From an uncultured Bacteroidales bacterium (GTDB lineage: Bacteria > Bacteroidota > Bacteroidia > Bacteroidales > Paludibacteraceae), in the NCBI GenBank assembly GCA_937907165.1, contig CALCUH010000033.1, forward strand, positions 1 through 64,000: a stretch of DNA of 64,000 nucleotides, given 5' to 3'. The notes beneath the pieces were generated by a model. That model had not been told where the DNA came from. It did not search any database and was given only the letters and a program-made list of their open reading frames with translations. The first letter of the stretch is position 1. Every line of letters begins with the position of its first letter. Of the stretch, positions 1-9,802 are shown piece after piece. The position numbers and the translations under genes were made by a program.

Positions 1-37
1 CTCATTATCTTTCAACGTGTTATAAATTTATTTTCAC

Positions 38-54
38 GTTTAACGGACACCAAT
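38..54. repeat. Terminus of an insertion element (partial)
   Basis: The 17 bases here match, with one mismatch, the right terminal repeat of the 302-bp element at 44556-44857 (GTTTAACGGACACCAAT against GTTTAGCGGACACCAAT). The rest of the element would lie to the left of the window. No transposase is visible. This is a short match, so its identity as a mobile-element end is inference. Confidence 0.45.
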
Positions 55-106
55 GACTTTTTTTATTCCCTCATGCAAAAGAAGTCTCTGCGGACGAACA
101 TGCGCA

Positions 107-145
107 AAAAAATAGAGGAGCCTCGCCATATATCGGGACTCCTCT
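107..145 (-). terminator. Rho-independent terminator of the small minus-strand transcript
   Basis: A 7-bp stem (AGAGGAG with CTCCTCT, 114-120 and 139-145) extends inward through a mismatch into four more pairs. On the minus strand it is followed by a T run (complement of 107-113), as in an intrinsic terminator. It closes the transcript that the promoter at 242-272 would start. Confidence 0.55.
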
Positions 146-176
146 TCACATTTTAAAATTCATAATAAAAAAACCA

Positions 177-236
177 TTAAAAAAACATACCCTTATTCGT
201 AAACTTCAACCATTTATTGCCATTCTCATGTCGCAT
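177..236 (-). CDS. Possible 19-residue leaderless peptide
   Basis: A 20-codon frame starts with ATG at 236-234 and ends with TAA at 179-177, encoding MRHENGNKWLKFTNKGMFF. The ATG falls almost exactly where transcription should begin from the promoter at 242-272, so the message would be leaderless. The transcript would be about 130 nt and end at the hairpin at 107-145. Whether the RNA, the peptide, or neither is functional cannot be told from the sequence. I recognise no family with certainty. Confidence 0.35.
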   Translation of the reverse strand: MRHENGNKWLKFTNKGMFF

Positions 237-241
237 ATAAA

Positions 242-272
242 CAAATATAACTTAAAATTCGTTAAAACGCAA
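242..272 (-). promoter_or_regulatory. Bacteroidetes-type promoter
   Basis: On the minus strand this reads TTG, 20 bases, then TATATTTG. The second box is an exact match to the Bacteroidetes -7 consensus TAnnTTTG, and the spacing to the -33 element is ideal. It should start transcription near 235, directly at the ATG of the small frame at 177-236. Confidence 0.6.
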
Positions 273-560
273 CTCTTCGCATGCGAAAAATAGGGTAATA
301 GGCGAAAAAACTATCTTTCGTCAAACGAAGTGAATTTCAAAACAAAAATTAACGCCGTAACACGGCTTAGTCAATAAAATGTAGAATCGACAATCATCGC
401 GCTTGACATAATTAGGCAAAGAGACCGATAATTTTCAATATATTCCCCATATATAAACTTTCACTTACGAAAATGAGTGTAAAACAGTAGTCCGTCTAAC
501 TGCCACAACCCTTCCGCATGATAAAACTAAAGGGAACGAATTATTTTTATTGTCTATTCA

Positions 561-592
561 GTTGGGAGTGGAGCAATTTTCTCTTAAATTCG
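561..592 (+). promoter_or_regulatory. Promoter of tRNA-Arg
   Basis: TTG at 562-564, 20 bases, then TAAATTCG at 585-592. This is the Bacteroidetes -33/-7 arrangement with a C in place of the third T of TAnnTTTG. The tRNA begins 26 bases after the -7 box. The identical -7 variant precedes tRNA-Leu at 9356-9387. Confidence 0.6.
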
Positions 593-617
593 CGACGGAT
601 TCTAAAGGACCAGGTTT

Positions 618-692
618 GGCTGAGTAGTTCAATGGATAGAATACGGGTTTCCTAAACCTTAGATCCGGGTTCGATTCCCGGCTCGGCTACCA
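618..692 (+). tRNA. tRNA-Arg (anticodon CCT)
   Basis: The cloverleaf can be drawn in full. The acceptor GGCTGAG pairs with CTCGGCT (two G-T wobbles), the D arm is GTTC/GAAT, and the anticodon loop is TTCCTAA with anticodon CCT reading AGG. The T arm is CCGGG-TTCGATT-CCCGG, and CCA is encoded at the 3' end. One mismatch sits at the outer pair of the anticodon stem. It has its own promoter upstream and an intrinsic terminator 12 bases downstream, so it is a single-gene unit. Confidence 0.93.
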
Positions 693-703
693 AGCAAAAG
701 AAT

Positions 704-742
704 AAGCCTTGCGCGTCAGACGACCGCAAGGCTTTTGTTTTT
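704..742 (+). terminator. Rho-independent terminator after tRNA-Arg
   Basis: A perfect 10-bp stem AAGCCTTGCG/CGCAAGGCTT (704-713 and 725-734) has an 11-base loop and is followed by TTGTTTTT. This is a textbook intrinsic terminator for the tRNA on the plus strand. Confidence 0.9.
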
Positions 743-803
743 CCACCTACACATTCCACATCCTACCCATGGAATTTATGAAAACCATAGGCTGCGGCCC
801 ACG

Positions 804-2777
804 CTACCTGACCAGCGCCACATGTCCGACAAAAAGGCGGTCGGCCTTTGCGACACTGACGACGTACCAATAATCAGTCGAAGGCATATCACGGCCATTG
901 GCATCCTTACCATCCCAGCCCTCCTCGTTCGAATACGCGTCATACGCCCTAATAGCCTTACCGAACCTATCATAAATCTTCACGGCCGTAGGAACTTTAT
1001 CCACTCCATCGATGAACCATCGATCTTTCACTCCGTCACCATTAGGCGAAAAATATGGATCAGGGACAACCGATATGGAATCAATAAGCCACTGCACATG
1101 GAGTGTGACGATACTATCACAACCATACGCATTCTTCAGATTGACGGTATAATCACCATCCTGTCGGATGACTAAATCATTAAACACGAAGGCACTATCG
1201 AGCAACCATTCGAACAAATCAACCTTATTCGACTCATAGACCTCCACATATGTCGGAAACGTTTTCACTTTCGTGTTGAAATAGGTGGTCTCCAAATAAT
1301 ACATCCCCCCATTTTCGACAGAGACATTCGGTATCGTCACAGAAGAGTCTGCAGAACGGAATCCGTCAGGTCCCTTCCATTCCACACTCACCTTTTCAGG
1401 AATTTGACGGGCAGAAAGAACCAACGACTCGCCCTCTCAAAGCGGCCCATTATTTTCGACGATGATGTTTGCATCCACCTTATCCGCAATAAGCGTAAGG
1501 TGAACAAGACTATCACAACCGCTTATAGAAGTAAAACCTATGCTCATAATCACCGCTCTCCACCAATCTTTTTCCTCCAAAAATCAACGTGTCGCCATGT
1601 TGAATATAAATTATAGTATCCACCACGCAGATAGGATTGACCTTCACATCTATGCCGATAATCGGAGATTTTTTGTATCCTACCCTCATTTGCACGGAAT
1701 AAGTTCCCTCATGTTCTTTTGAAGCATTGGATATGGTTGGGGAGCAAAGTGTGGACGAAAAACCATTTGGCCCCGTCCACAAGAAAGTAGCGTCGGAAGG
1801 TGCGTTATTGACCATAAATCGTATATCCTCGCCTTCACAGACCGGATCGTTCACATAAGCATCAATAATAACATCGCAATTGGTAGACGCATTCCCGCCA
1901 ACTTTCTTAAAGGAGATATTCCCCTCTTTAAGAGAATAATTAGAAAGGAGCATAAGATACCATTCTCCATGTTTAGCATTATCGATGCGACAAATTTCCT
2001 TCGAATTTAAGCTAAAACAACAATCCACCATTTTACCATCAGGGAAAGGATCAACATTAGGCCTAAAACAATTGGACGTCGTATCATAATAACGGGGGTC
2101 GATCAGTTGTAATCTTTCCAATGTATCACTCAATTTGTTTATCCATTTGTCATAAAATGAAGAGCAATCTAAAAAATCAAACTCACTTATGTATCCCGCA
2201 TCAAAATCATACCAACACTGTAATCTGTTCGTTTTCATTTCCAAGAGAGAATTCGAATATTTCAAAAGAGAATCATATATCTGCCTATTTTCATAAGCGA
2301 AAGTACAATTCTCCGGATACACTCCATTCCATTGGAACTCATCATAGAAGTCTTCGCAATACATTTTGTAACTCAAACTCGTCCAAAAGCTTACGTCCGG
2401 ATTAAAACAATCCTTTTCCAGCATCACGTTTTTTGAGGAACCTTCAAAAGGTCCGTAACAAGCGAAGTCTATATCACCCATCTCAGAATGGGACATTTCG
2501 ATCAATAACGAACCATCTTGTTCTATTTGCATGGCATACCAAACCGGAGCAACAACATCATACATGCATCCGACATTATTTTTATTTAGCCATCTTCATC
2601 ATAAGTATTAAAGAAATCTATACCTTCATTCGACACTCCAGCAGGATAAACAATACCAAATTCGTTATCCTCAGTACAAAATGGAATCACTTTATCGAAA
2701 TCAGAAACGGGGCATCCGCAATACGCTTCAAATGATGCCACAATCAGCAAAAACACAATCGTTACTACTCTACTCAT
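804..2777 (-). pseudogene. Broken T9SS type B sorting-domain surface protein
   Basis: Three minus-strand pieces read as one protein. The N-terminal piece (2777-2586) has a signal peptide and a CPVSDFDKVIPFC-like start ending in EDG-stop. The middle piece (about 2577-1513) resumes with GCMYDVVAPVWYAMQI in another frame. The C-terminal piece (frame open from about 1540 to 804) contains immunoglobulin-like modules and a type B domain with the hallmark SPNGDGVKDRW and a final YDRFGK...WDGKD stretch. The lesions are a frameshift near 2580-2590, a frameshift near 1530-1546, and an in-frame TGA at 1437-1439 where a Cys (PL-C-EGESL) would be expected. The intact protein would have been secreted by T9SS and anchored on the surface. 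Sequencing errors could mimic one lesion, but three in 2 kb, with intact neighbours, favour genuine decay. Confidence 0.8.
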
Positions 2778-3223
2778 AAATATTCTTTTTGACTATCCAT
2801 ATATTCCAATACAAAAATAAGAATATTTTAAAAATTTCATTTAACTCACATTAAAAATGATTAAGAGTAAGTGGAATTTATTCATTTTCACATACGGAAT
2901 CGCTATAATTATTAACAAAACATATATGTGACAATTATTAAAGCCCTCACCACTACTTACTTCGCCCCGTATGTTCCCGCAACACGGAAGCATCGGAATT
3001 AAAAACGCTGGTCATAAAATTGGAAGGAAAAGGAAACATTAAAAATAAGGGAGATATACAATGAGAATATGAACGGAGACAAATTACTTGCGACTCTTAT
3101 CAGCCAAGAAATATTGAGGTATCAATTCGTCCTTGACAGATAAATAAGACTAATATATACCACACAAAAGGAACGGATGCCGATTTCATCAATACCCGCT
3201 CCTTCTTTTCCATCATCAATCAT
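2778..3223. other. Intergenic stretch without recognisable genes
   Basis: This AT-rich stretch holds a -7-like box CAAAAATA (minus-strand TATTTTTG) at 2812-2819 that could belong to the broken gene to the left, but no matching -33 element is seen. A 24-codon plus-strand frame near 3069 has no support. I see no RNA gene, long repeat or convincing hairpin. Confidence 0.5.
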
Positions 3224-3685
3224 CTACTCGGAAAACTTCTCCAAATCGGCTATGAACTTCCTTAAATTCGCCTTGCTGACATAACCGTCCCCCTTGAAAC
3301 CGGTCGTGGAGAAACGCAAACTTCGTCCCGACTCCTGTTGGATGGAATAGACACTCTTCACGTCATCTTTTACCGTCACCTGACCCTTGTCATCCATAAT
3401 CTCCTGAAAATATTCCAAGCACTGCAATACCTGTTTCTTTGTCTTCCCCAAATAAAACAACATCAGATTATCCATCTCATAAGTCGTTATCATCTCTAAG
3501 AAATAGCGGCACGTGGCGCCTTCCCGCATAAATATGATGGACGGAGACTCTTCATTGCCCTTCAGCAAATTAAAACCGCCCTGACTCACCTTTTGGATGT
3601 TCACATTACCCTCTTGAGCGACCTCTCCCGCAAACATATTGATTGCCACACAGAAAGAGACTACCATTAAAAATATTTTCTTCAT
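3224..3685 (-). CDS. Small secreted protein of unknown function
   Basis: The protein is 153 aa from the chosen start MKKIFLMVVSFCVA. An upstream ATG at 3760 would add 25 residues without hydrophobic character and spoil the signal peptide, so 3685 is preferred. After the signal peptide (cleavage near NMFAG-EV) the mature part is about 130 aa, mixed alpha/beta, with a region rich in Tyr, Leu and Phe in the middle and a lysine-rich C-terminal helix ending NLRKFIADLEKF. No family is recognised. It is monocistronic, with more than 170 bases of non-coding sequence on each side. Likely periplasmic or surface exposed. Confidence 0.7.
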   Translation of the reverse strand: MKKIFLMVVSFCVAINMFAGEVAQEGNVNIQKVSQGGFNLLKGNEESPSIIFMREGATCRYFLEMITTYEMDNLMLFYLGKTKKQVLQCLEYFQEIMDDKGQVTVKDDVKSVYSIQQESGRSLRFSTTGFKGDGYVSKANLRKFIADLEKFSE

Positions 3686-3934
3686 AAACCGAAAGTATGC
3701 ACCATTGGGGAAACCTCTTTTTAACTCCCAAATCCTAAACAATAAATAACCAACCGTCAACCGACGATATAGCCTGTTCTATTACTGATACCAATTCAAA
3801 CCGCCACCCAACGTATGTACAAAAACAACAAATATACTTGACAAATACATACATTACGAAAACGAATTAAACTCCCTCAATTCGTCCGCGAAATTAATAA
3901 AACTATTTTTTTAGGCAAAGAACAAGCCTCTTTT

Positions 3935-4822
3935 TCACAAAGAAACTTGGGAAAATATATCTTTCAGTTCCGCGACATCCATCGCTTCGAAATCAGACTC
4001 ACGAGGCAATACCACCACACCCGCCATATCAATCGCGCCGGGACTTACCATACGACGGGTATCGTCTTCGGCAAAATATTGTTTCGGACGATGCTCCTTC
4101 CTCGGGAAGAAGAAGAGGTGCCAACGCTCCTCCTCATAGAACGCGAAGAGGTTCAGACGAGGCTCCACGTTTCCGCCCTCCATCATCATGTATTGCGTGT
4201 AGGTCTGATTAAACAAGGAAGCCACCGCATCCTTACGAGCGGACTCGATATGCATACAACGACGTCCCATGCCTAACAACTGTTCCATCTTATTGCCGCC
4301 CCACTCCGAGAGTTCACGCTTCTCCAATTTGCGCCACTCCTTCTCCAAAGGCAACTGACCCTTCGCCACCGCCTGAAAATGCAGATGGTCCGGAGCGGAA
4401 GCCCCACAACGTGGTCCGTTGTAGAAAAGAATATGGTTTGGCATAATTCGGGCAAAATCCAACATGTCTCCCAAATTATCCTTAATCGCCTGCGGCTGAT
4501 GCAAATTGCAAGCAATGGTGAAATGCTCCTTCAAAATAGGGAAAGGATTGACCAACAATGTGAAACGGTCGTTCAATGCGACTCCGCGCTGCACGTCCGG
4601 ACGATTTTCGGCGCAAAGGAAACACTTGCGGGCAGCGATGGTGTCCTTATCCAACTTCGCCCCCGTAGAGACGGCGCGGGCAGGGTTGAACTGCGTATAT
4701 ACCGTGCTATTCTCCAAGCGGAACTCCTTCAGCGCCACCTGACCCAATTGCTCCACACGGTTTCTGAAATCCGACCATTCGGCAAGCTGCTCCTCATAAA
4801 ATTTCCTTACATCCACCATCAT
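3935..4822 (-). CDS. DUF4922 HIT-like nucleotidyltransferase-type protein
   Basis: This 295-aa cytoplasmic protein has the look of the DUF4922 family, related in fold to HIT-superfamily nucleotide phosphorylases and transferases. The Cys-x2-Cys pair in [11 protein letters not shown] (about residues 65-75), the NPFPI segment and the active-site-like APDHLHFQA (about residues 143-151, HxHxQ pattern) are all visible. The reaction is not known; a nucleotidyl or phosphoryl transfer on a sugar nucleotide is a reasonable inference. The start overlaps the stop of the glycosyltransferase upstream by four bases (ATGATGG context), so the two are translationally coupled. It is the last gene of the amidase-glycosyltransferase-DUF4922 operon. 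Confidence 0.8.
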   Translation of the reverse strand: MMVDVRKFYEEQLAEWSDFRNRVEQLGQVALKEFRLENSTVYTQFNPARAVSTGAKLDKDTIAARKCFLCAENRPDVQRGVALNDRFTLLVNPFPILKEHFTIACNLHQPQAIKDNLGDMLDFARIMPNHILFYNGPRCGASAPDHLHFQAVAKGQLPLEKEWRKLEKRELSEWGGNKMEQLLGMGRRCMHIESARKDAVASLFNQTYTQYMMMEGGNVEPRLNLFAFYEEERWHLFFFPRKEHRPKQYFAEDDTRRMVSPGAIDMAGVVVLPRESDFEAMDVAELKDIFSQVSL

Positions 4823-6261
4823 TTCCGATCGTTAATTCTGCGCGACATCTCCATCGTACGCAATCTATCTTTATATAAATTATTCTTATTCACCTTCTCG
4901 ATGTCCAAATTAGCGTCCGAATTTCCCTCCCAGCGGCGACACATATAAAGCACATCGTAGATTCTGCCTATCTGGTAATCATGTGAGATGGTAAGCCCCA
5001 TCGCATAATCCTCACCATAGCTGACATTCGGGAGCTGCAACTTTCTCAGCAAAGGCGTATAGAACGCTCTCGGAGCACCTAATCCATTGATGCGAAGCGC
5101 ATTGTTGCGTCCGTTCTCCGGTGTCCACTCCCTATGGTCGATCACACCCGGCGGAATGGTCTCCATCTTGAAATTCGTGATGGCATAGGAGCCGATCACC
5201 ATAGCACAACGTTGCGCATAGAAAGCCTCCACCACCTTGCGTACCGTGTTTTCGTCGCTATAAACATCGTCGCTATCCAACTGGATGGCGAACTTGCCAC
5301 ACTTCGGATGGTTCACCGCCTCGTTCCAACATCCGCCTATGCCCAAATCCTGACGTTCAGGAATGATATGCACCACACGTCCGTCCTGCGCCGCCAAACC
5401 CGCGATCGCCTCGGTCGTGCCATCCGTGGAGTGGTTGTCCACCACAATAAGGTTGAAAGGGAAATCAGCCCGCTGCGCCAAAACGGAACGCATGGCGTCG
5501 AGCACCGTCTTCACACGGTTGCGGACAGGTATGATGACAGACGCCTCCATCTCGAAGCGCTCCTCGTTAAAATCGAAAGAGGAAAATTCCGGCTTCAGAT
5601 AGGCACCCACACGTTTCAGATACTCGGTAAAGACAACTTCACGCTCTTTCTGCACCTCTCTATTACGAGGGTCGACATACGCGAACTGCTTCTCTTCGGA
5701 AGAGGTCTTATCCGCCTCCGATATGGTATAAAGCGTTTCATTCAAATGGAAAGGCAAAGCCCGTTCGGATAATCTCAGACGCAAATCATAAAGCGCGGAG
5801 AAAGCCACAGATTCATCCATAGCGGCGACACACGACTTGAAAGCCTCCGCCTCGAAAAAGAACAACGGACCAAAGTCAAAATCGTCGCGTACACTACCCA
5901 ATTGGTAATCGATAAGCGGATGACTGCGGGAAACGCCCGAGACAATCTCCGCATAATCCGCATAAACCATCACAGCTCCCGAAAAAGAAATCGCCTGAGA
6001 AAATCTTTTCAGAGCGTTCTGACCTAAAACAATAGACGTTCCGCCCGTCAACAAGGCGATATGGGAAGCTTTGGAAAGAGCTGCCATCGAGCGCAAGGAA
6101 GCGCAAGAGTCGATGCGGTCGATACGCAAAGTACGGACACCCTCCATGCGAGGTTCCTTGTCGGAATAGAGGATGGTGACACTCGCCACCTCCTCCGTAG
6201 AGAGAAGGCTATGAACCAGCGGGTCAATGCCCGCCATGAAAGGCAAGAAAAAATCCACCAT
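4819..6261 (-). CDS. Two-part family 2 glycosyltransferase
   Basis: 480 aa. The C-terminal half (about residues 237-470) is a classic GT-A family 2 domain. It has [10 protein letters not shown] at the strand 1 start, [10 protein letters not shown], and a DSDD metal/nucleotide-binding motif near [14 protein letters not shown]. The acceptor-side region includes GEDYAMGL. The N-terminal half (1-230) looks like a degenerate GT-A partner: it has a VYADYAEI segment but no clear DxD. The donor and acceptor are unknown. It lies 7 bases downstream of the amidase-like gene and overlaps the DUF4922 gene, so all three are probably co-transcribed. Cytoplasmic; no membrane segment is seen. It may glycosylate a cell-envelope molecule, but that is inference. 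Confidence 0.85.
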   Translation of the reverse strand: MVDFFLPFMAGIDPLVHSLLSTEEVASVTILYSDKEPRMEGVRTLRIDRIDSCASLRSMAALSKASHIALLTGGTSIVLGQNALKRFSQAISFSGAVMVYADYAEIVSGVSRSHPLIDYQLGSVRDDFDFGPLFFFEAEAFKSCVAAMDESVAFSALYDLRLRLSERALPFHLNETLYTISEADKTSSEEKQFAYVDPRNREVQKEREVVFTEYLKRVGAYLKPEFSSFDFNEERFEMEASVIIPVRNRVKTVLDAMRSVLAQRADFPFNLIVVDNHSTDGTTEAIAGLAAQDGRVVHIIPERQDLGIGGCWNEAVNHPKCGKFAIQLDSDDVYSDENTVRKVVEAFYAQRCAMVIGSYAITNFKMETIPPGVIDHREWTPENGRNNALRINGLGAPRAFYTPLLRKLQLPNVSYGEDYAMGLTISHDYQIGRIYDVLYMCRRWEGNSDANLDIEKVNKNNLYKDRLRTMEMSRRINDRK

Positions 6262-6268
6262 AAAAGAA

Positions 6269-9244
6269 TCACTTTTTATTAAATAAGAATTTCACGATCT
6301 CCTTCATCAGCGCGTCACGATCAGCTTGAGTCGTGATGGATTCGAAAGGAATCGAAGAGATATATGTTCTATATCTGCCTTTATAAGCGACCGCGCAAGG
6401 CAAATTGCAGCCCTCGAAAGAGTGTACGACAGAAGAACCGTTAACGCAATCTATAGCGTCCGGCGATTCCACCGCATACTGGAATTTACCCAATGTTTGA
6501 TTGTAATTATAGTACTTACGGGCAAAATCCTTTTGGATGGAGAAATAATTGGAAATCCTCCCGTCCGATTTCACACCACTATCCTTTAACGTATATTTCA
6601 GCACCTTCTCGGCGAAGTAGACATCATCCTCGTCACACGAGTCACGCTCGAAAATGTCGGACGCCACGTAAGCGCCGCTCGCGAAGAGTTTTCCACCATG
6701 ATACAAATAAGTACGAAGCTCGTCGCGTAATCTTTTCGGGAAAAGCCTATATTTAGTCTCATAGCCCACCGATGTCTCCTTCTCCTCGCCTAAAATCAAG
6801 TCTACGAAAGAATATCTCCGCAAATTATAATTACCTTCCGTAATGGCGGATTTGGAGCAGGACACGAACGAACATCCCGCCTTCTTAATTGATTTGCCAT
6901 GTAACAGCGGGAAATCAAACGTGTTGCCGGCGATGACCACACTCTCATAATCCGTCAGACACGCCCCATGTCCTGGTTCGCTATTGCTACGGAACTTCGA
7001 ACGCTTGCGGAAGCCTATCTGTTTGCCGACATAACTCAAGTCGTAATGGTCAGGGACACCTTGGTCCATATCGTCAAGAAATCCCGAGAACTCACCCGTA
7101 TCGAAATAATCAGGAGCCGACACCCTATCAAATCCATTAATAATCAGAGCAGTCCTCTCAGCAGATCCCTTATAAACGGAAAGCACCTCCGAAGGGAAGC
7201 TCTCTCCACCGTCATTAAGCGCGGTGACTTTAAAATTATAAATCACACCCGAATCGATAGGCATTGTCAGATGCGGCACTCTGACCACCGTTCCGTTATC
7301 CCAGCCACCATCGTTTCGGGAGGTGTAGACAACATAGCCCGTAGGCGAAGCAGTAGCCTCCAAGCTATCCTCCTGCGGTTCCCAGCTCAACAACACACTC
7401 TTGCGCTTCTTATCAAAAAATTCCGTGCTGAAATTAGTCACAGGCAAAGGCTGCACCACATAATCCGTCTTATATTGATAAGCGATGAATTTCAAGAGCG
7501 CCTTATAGATGGAACGGCTCACGAAGAAACGGAAGTTCGGATCAAGTCCATAACGCATATCCGTGAAATTCTGGTGCGAAAGCAATTCAAGAAGCATTGT
7601 CGGCACCTCCGGCACGCGCGCCTCATAGTAAGAAGCGTCGGTCATCTTACGTCGGGTCCAATCCTTACGGTAGACACGGCGGATATCATCCACCACCGTC
7701 GTCTGTATCATATCCGTGAGGTCGCGACCAGCAAGCCTCCGCTGTCCATTCAAGTAATCACGTCTGCCGCAGCTCTCCGACATATAAATCGCGAGCGTGC
7801 CTAGAATCGTGTCGTTGAGCAACTGTCCCGCATCCGTATGCAGACCGAAAGCCACGTCGACAGGAATCCTCTTTCCCGGCATATCCTTCGCCTTCGGAGA
7901 ACCTCCGATCAGATTGTTCACCCACTCGCCACGGCTCATATAATCATCCTTATAATCATTCGTTCCGGCATTCTTCGAGAATATGGAATCCGGGTAGCCA
8001 GCCCACTGCAACCAATAACGCGCCCCCTCAAGATAACGGAGTCTTCCGCTGGCTTGAAGCGTCGTATCGCCCTCCGCAGAAACGACAGGACGGCCGACGT
8101 TACCTACACCTCCACCAAATTTGACCGCATCCGCCGTAATGAACTTACCTCCGCGCGACTGATTGGTCAAAACCACCATTCCCGTAGAGGGATGAAGTCC
8201 CTTTTTGAAATGGAAGGTACCCAAATAAATCCAAGTGCCACCACCCATGCGCTGGTTCACGACAAAATCCGTGGAACCACCGGTATGATTCACCGTATAA
8301 TGCGCCTCAGCGGTGCTTTCAGGAATCGTATGATATGAGATATAGACAGCGTAATCACCATCTTCAGGGATATCCGGCACCCAATGCGCCTCCGCGCTCT
8401 TCTCCTTAGCGGTCCGCACCTGCCGGTAAGTACCCATTCGGAAAGGATAATCACCCTCCACATACATGCTCTTCTTGTTGGCGAAGCCCAAAGAATCGCC
8501 CCCCATCCAGATGCAATCTTTCCCGTTAAGCTCCTCGTAAAGGTAACTGCCGTTCACATCGTTGTCCACAATCACCTCATTGAACTGCATATCACGCTCC
8601 CTAGGCAACAAGACGTTCGCCCCGGCGTTTTCCAACATAGGGACGATATAAGGCAACACATAACCCAACGTGTAAGTATCCTCTACAATCTGGAAAAGAC
8701 AAGGACGCTGCCATTGCCATTGGCTACCCTTAGGGTTCGACTCGAAATACCAGCCGTGGCTCGGCCACATAGCGATATGACGGTTAGACAAGCCATTCTG
8801 CACCCGATAAGGCTTACTGAGATTACGCACCAACTGATGACCCTTGAAATAATCCTTCTCAAAGCGACTTTTGTCATCCTTCATCCGATCACGGGTCCAA
8901 TTCGGCACTAAGTCATATAATTCGTAGCGGTTGACGTAGAGCGTGAAATCATAGTGTCTGTAGGTTTTGGGGAGATGGGCCTCAACGGTATCATAGATTC
9001 TTTCCACGAGTTTTTCCCTCAAAGGGATTCCCTCCACCTGTTTAGATAAATAAATCGATATTTTCTTCTTCCCCGTATCCACAAAAGAGCTGTCGTTGCT
9101 CATTTTGTTATGCTTCAACATAGGAAACTCATTCCGCAGAAAGGCATAAACAGGAGCGACGGCGTTGTCCAATTCTTTGTTTTGCGCCAAAAGATCACAA
9201 CAAAAGGAGAGGAAGATAATAATGGAAAATATCCGCGTTTTCAC
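6269..9244 (-). CDS. Amidase-like protein with golvesin-type and FnIII domains
   Basis: 991 aa with an N-terminal signal peptide (cleaved near LLAQ-NK). Parts of a zinc amidase (amidase_3 type, N-acetylmuramoyl-L-alanine amidase fold) are visible: WPSHGWYFE (possible zinc His), a [19 protein letters not shown] helix with an R-x-D, GLHTDAG (second His) and [11 protein letters not shown] (possible Glu). A golvesin C-terminal-like beta domain (about 290-390, around [11 protein letters not shown] and HFKKGLHP) is inserted between the first and second halves. A fibronectin type III domain follows at about residues 625-715, and the last 270 residues resemble a class I amidotransferase-like Rossmann region. 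Such proteins are often labelled xanthan lyase; the motifs fit peptidoglycan amidase better. Exported, probably periplasmic. First protein-coding gene of the operon that continues to 3935. Confidence 0.75.
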   Translation of the reverse strand: MKTRIFSIIIFLSFCCDLLAQNKELDNAVAPVYAFLRNEFPMLKHNKMSNDSSFVDTGKKKISIYLSKQVEGIPLREKLVERIYDTVEAHLPKTYRHYDFTLYVNRYELYDLVPNWTRDRMKDDKSRFEKDYFKGHQLVRNLSKPYRVQNGLSNRHIAMWPSHGWYFESNPKGSQWQWQRPCLFQIVEDTYTLGYVLPYIVPMLENAGANVLLPRERDMQFNEVIVDNDVNGSYLYEELNGKDCIWMGGDSLGFANKKSMYVEGDYPFRMGTYRQVRTAKEKSAEAHWVPDIPEDGDYAVYISYHTIPESTAEAHYTVNHTGGSTDFVVNQRMGGGTWIYLGTFHFKKGLHPSTGMVVLTNQSRGGKFITADAVKFGGGVGNVGRPVVSAEGDTTLQASGRLRYLEGARYWLQWAGYPDSIFSKNAGTNDYKDDYMSRGEWVNNLIGGSPKAKDMPGKRIPVDVAFGLHTDAGQLLNDTILGTLAIYMSESCGRRDYLNGQRRLAGRDLTDMIQTTVVDDIRRVYRKDWTRRKMTDASYYEARVPEVPTMLLELLSHQNFTDMRYGLDPNFRFFVSRSIYKALLKFIAYQYKTDYVVQPLPVTNFSTEFFDKKRKSVLLSWEPQEDSLEATASPTGYVVYTSRNDGGWDNGTVVRVPHLTMPIDSGVIYNFKVTALNDGGESFPSEVLSVYKGSAERTALIINGFDRVSAPDYFDTGEFSGFLDDMDQGVPDHYDLSYVGKQIGFRKRSKFRSNSEPGHGACLTDYESVVIAGNTFDFPLLHGKSIKKAGCSFVSCSKSAITEGNYNLRRYSFVDLILGEEKETSVGYETKYRLFPKRLRDELRTYLYHGGKLFASGAYVASDIFERDSCDEDDVYFAEKVLKYTLKDSGVKSDGRISNYFSIQKDFARKYYNYNQTLGKFQYAVESPDAIDCVNGSSVVHSFEGCNLPCAVAYKGRYRTYISSIPFESITTQADRDALMKEIVKFLFNKK

Positions 9245-9261
9245 TCACGATAAATTTTTTG

Positions 9262-9343
9262 TACCCAAGATGAGACTCGAACTCATACAGCCTGAGGCCA
9301 CTAGTCCCTGAAACTAGCGTGTCTACCATTCCACCACTTGGGC
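9262..9343 (-). tRNA. tRNA-Leu (anticodon CAG)
   Basis: On the minus strand the acceptor GCCCAAG pairs with CTTGGGT (one wobble). The anticodon stem CTAGT/ACTAG encloses TTCAGGG (anticodon CAG, codon CUG). A long variable arm typical of leucine tRNA follows, then the T arm ATGAG-TTCGAGT-CTCAT. CCA is not encoded. It sits 18 bases upstream of the amidase-like gene, in the same orientation and with no terminator between them, so read-through is possible. Confidence 0.92.
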
Positions 9344-9355
9344 TTTTCGTTAGCG

Positions 9356-9387
9356 CGAATTTAACGAAAATATTTTTTATCGACAAA
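9356..9387 (-). promoter_or_regulatory. Promoter of tRNA-Leu
   Basis: Reading the minus strand: TTTG (9387-9384), 20 bases, TAAATTCG (9363-9356). The tRNA starts 12 bases downstream of the -7 box. The -7 sequence is identical to that of the tRNA-Arg promoter at 585-592. Confidence 0.65.
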
Positions 9388-9606
9388 CTATAACCGCAAC
9401 GTTTTTTGCCCAAATTTGTCATACCCAACTGCTACAATTTCACAAAAAACAATCCCTTCTTTCGTCACTTATACGACAAACAAAGAAGCATAATGCAGTA
9501 AAACAATAATATTATATTATATTTACAAACAATTAAAAAAAATCTATTCATAAAAGGAATATTCGCCACATACAAACACCAAAAATAATTTATTTTTTCA
9601 ATCCGT

Positions 9607-9636
9607 TTTGTTTTTTAAAACTATTCCCTATTTTTG
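9607..9636 (+). promoter_or_regulatory. Promoter of the serpin cluster
   Basis: TTTG at 9607-9610, 18 bases, TATTTTTG at 9629-9636. This is a good Bacteroidetes promoter with slightly short spacing. It would give a 5' leader of about 160 bases before the first serpin at 9803. The rest of the 9344-9802 gap is AT-rich and holds nothing else I can support. Confidence 0.5.
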
Positions 9637-9802
9637 TGGAAAATAATTTTGACGAATCATTCCGCATATAGTTGCGACATTCAGTAAAAAATAAGGGATG
9701 CGGAAATTTGCCTAAATGATGACCACATAAAGAAGTGAACGAACAAATGGGGTAAGAAAGTGGTCAGTGCATGGGAGACACATAATTATAAATTTCAATA
9801 TA

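Noticed and set aside
3069..3143. 24-codon plus-strand frame in the 2778-3223 gap
   Set aside because: No promoter, no upstream signal and no known similarity; likely to arise by chance at this length.
6968..7804. 278-codon plus-strand frame
   Set aside because: Antisense shadow of the amidase-like gene; Arg/His/Ile-rich product without features.
9620..9640. Possible sigma-70 -10 box (TATTCC) upstream of serpin 1
   Set aside because: The Bacteroidetes -33/-7 pair at 9607-9636 explains the site better.
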